Below are positions 63,451 to 64,000 of a stretch of 64,000 nucleotides of DNA, piece by piece. The stretch is from Armigeres subalbatus (lineage: Eukaryota > Arthropoda > Insecta > Diptera > Culicidae), in contig NC_085139.1 of assembly GCF_024139115.2 (NCBI RefSeq), positions 14,851,533-14,915,532 on the forward strand, written 5' to 3'. Within the stretch, counting starts at the first letter, position 1; each line of letters starts with the position of its first letter. Under the pieces are notes generated by a model. It ran no database searches, was not told the origin of the DNA, and worked only from the letters and a program-made list of their open reading frames with translations. A program made the position numbers and the translations under genes.

Positions 63451-64000
63451 TACTCTCGCTCAAACTACACGCTACGCCCGGCATACCGTTTACCAAAACG
63501 AACCCTGCCACACTCCCTATCCCATATATCCAACATCCCAGTGATTTCTCGTGGAAGTGCAGATGACTCTTCGGCTTCCATCAAAGCGAGAATCACGTCA
63601 ACAGTTTTCTACCTATTTCCTAATTGACTGGCATTCGGACACGGCTGGCGCTGGTATTGCTTGAATTTGGGTCACCAGTTTTTACACATTGAAGATGATG
63701 TTAGTCCCAAACATCATGTGTTGGTTCTCTGTGTAATTACAGCTGACCGGAGGCAATAACGGAGTAGCAACCGTGGGCGATCAATCATGCTCATGCTCAT
63801 GTAGAAGGATTACGACGGGAAGAAAAACAAGTTGGTCCATTGGGATATTTATTAGTATAATATCCCGCAGAACAATCTTCAAATAAAAATTTACTTTTTA
63901 GAGTTTGAAGATTAGCTCTCAACAAATTCCTTTGCTGCCTATTGCAAGTAGGCAACAATAAAAGAGAATTGTTCAAAATTTGTTTCAACAGACACTCCCA
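63451..64000. other. Unassigned sequence to window end
   Basis: No domain or repeat recognised. Confidence 0.5.

Noticed and set aside
1..64000. CRISPR-like arrays
   Set aside because: The tandem repeats have no unique spacers of constant length, and the DNA is eukaryotic.
1..64000. Endogenous non-retroviral RNA virus sequence
   Set aside because: I looked for RdRp or nucleoprotein motifs in all long frames and saw none. All polymerase motifs belong to LINE, Penelope-like or BEL/Pao elements.

Overview
This is eukaryotic, insect-type nuclear DNA. The repeat families (BEL/Pao, RTE-like and Jockey-like non-LTR elements, a Penelope-like element, tRNA-derived SINEs with GAA tails, small MITEs) point from memory to a mosquito, most likely a culicine such as Aedes. 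I find no convincing host gene. Every long reading frame with recognisable domains belongs to a mobile element, is the shadow of a tandem repeat, or is one broken gene of unknown type at 44.5-45.5 kb. Family letters used here (LINE-A to LINE-D) are local labels. || 0-15 kb: a 17-bp tandem array, a broken RT fragment (LINE-D), then one LINE-A copy taken apart by later insertions. LINE-A runs 2310-2848, 4361-5340, 12978-13710 and 14511-14660. Its gaps hold LINE-B (2849-4360, itself carrying a MITE and a SINE), an LTR retrotransposon, BEL-1 (5341-12977), and an 800-bp tRNA-like foldback element (13711-14510). Each insertion is framed by a readable target-site duplication. || 15-25 kb: inverted 17-bp arrays, two inverted SINE copies and a Penelope-like element on the minus strand whose RT core is deleted, then about 4 kb of unassigned DNA. 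|| 25-32 kb: a foldback MITE, a 3.8-kb satellite of 23-bp hairpin-forming units, and a 1.4-kb element whose terminal inverted repeats are short tandem arrays, with a 9-bp target duplication. || 32-47 kb: unassigned DNA, LINE-B copy 2, a Jockey-like fragment, a full-length LINE-C on the minus strand (37673-41080), a head-to-head LINE-C pair (41337-44485), a degraded gene of an uncharacterised family, and a LINE-C 5' fragment. || 47-57 kb: unassigned DNA, a tRNA-Val-like SINE, a foldback element, TTCTCAC-type repeats, a second LINE-A copy and a second Jockey-like fragment. || 57-64 kb: a degraded BEL/Pao element (BEL-2) whose Gag starts with a PHD-type zinc finger. || No element looks intact. 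BEL-1 is youngest by its near-identical LTRs, yet it lacks part of its RT. The layout fits a TE-rich, possibly heterochromatic or intergenic region; whether it is a piRNA source cannot be read from sequence alone.
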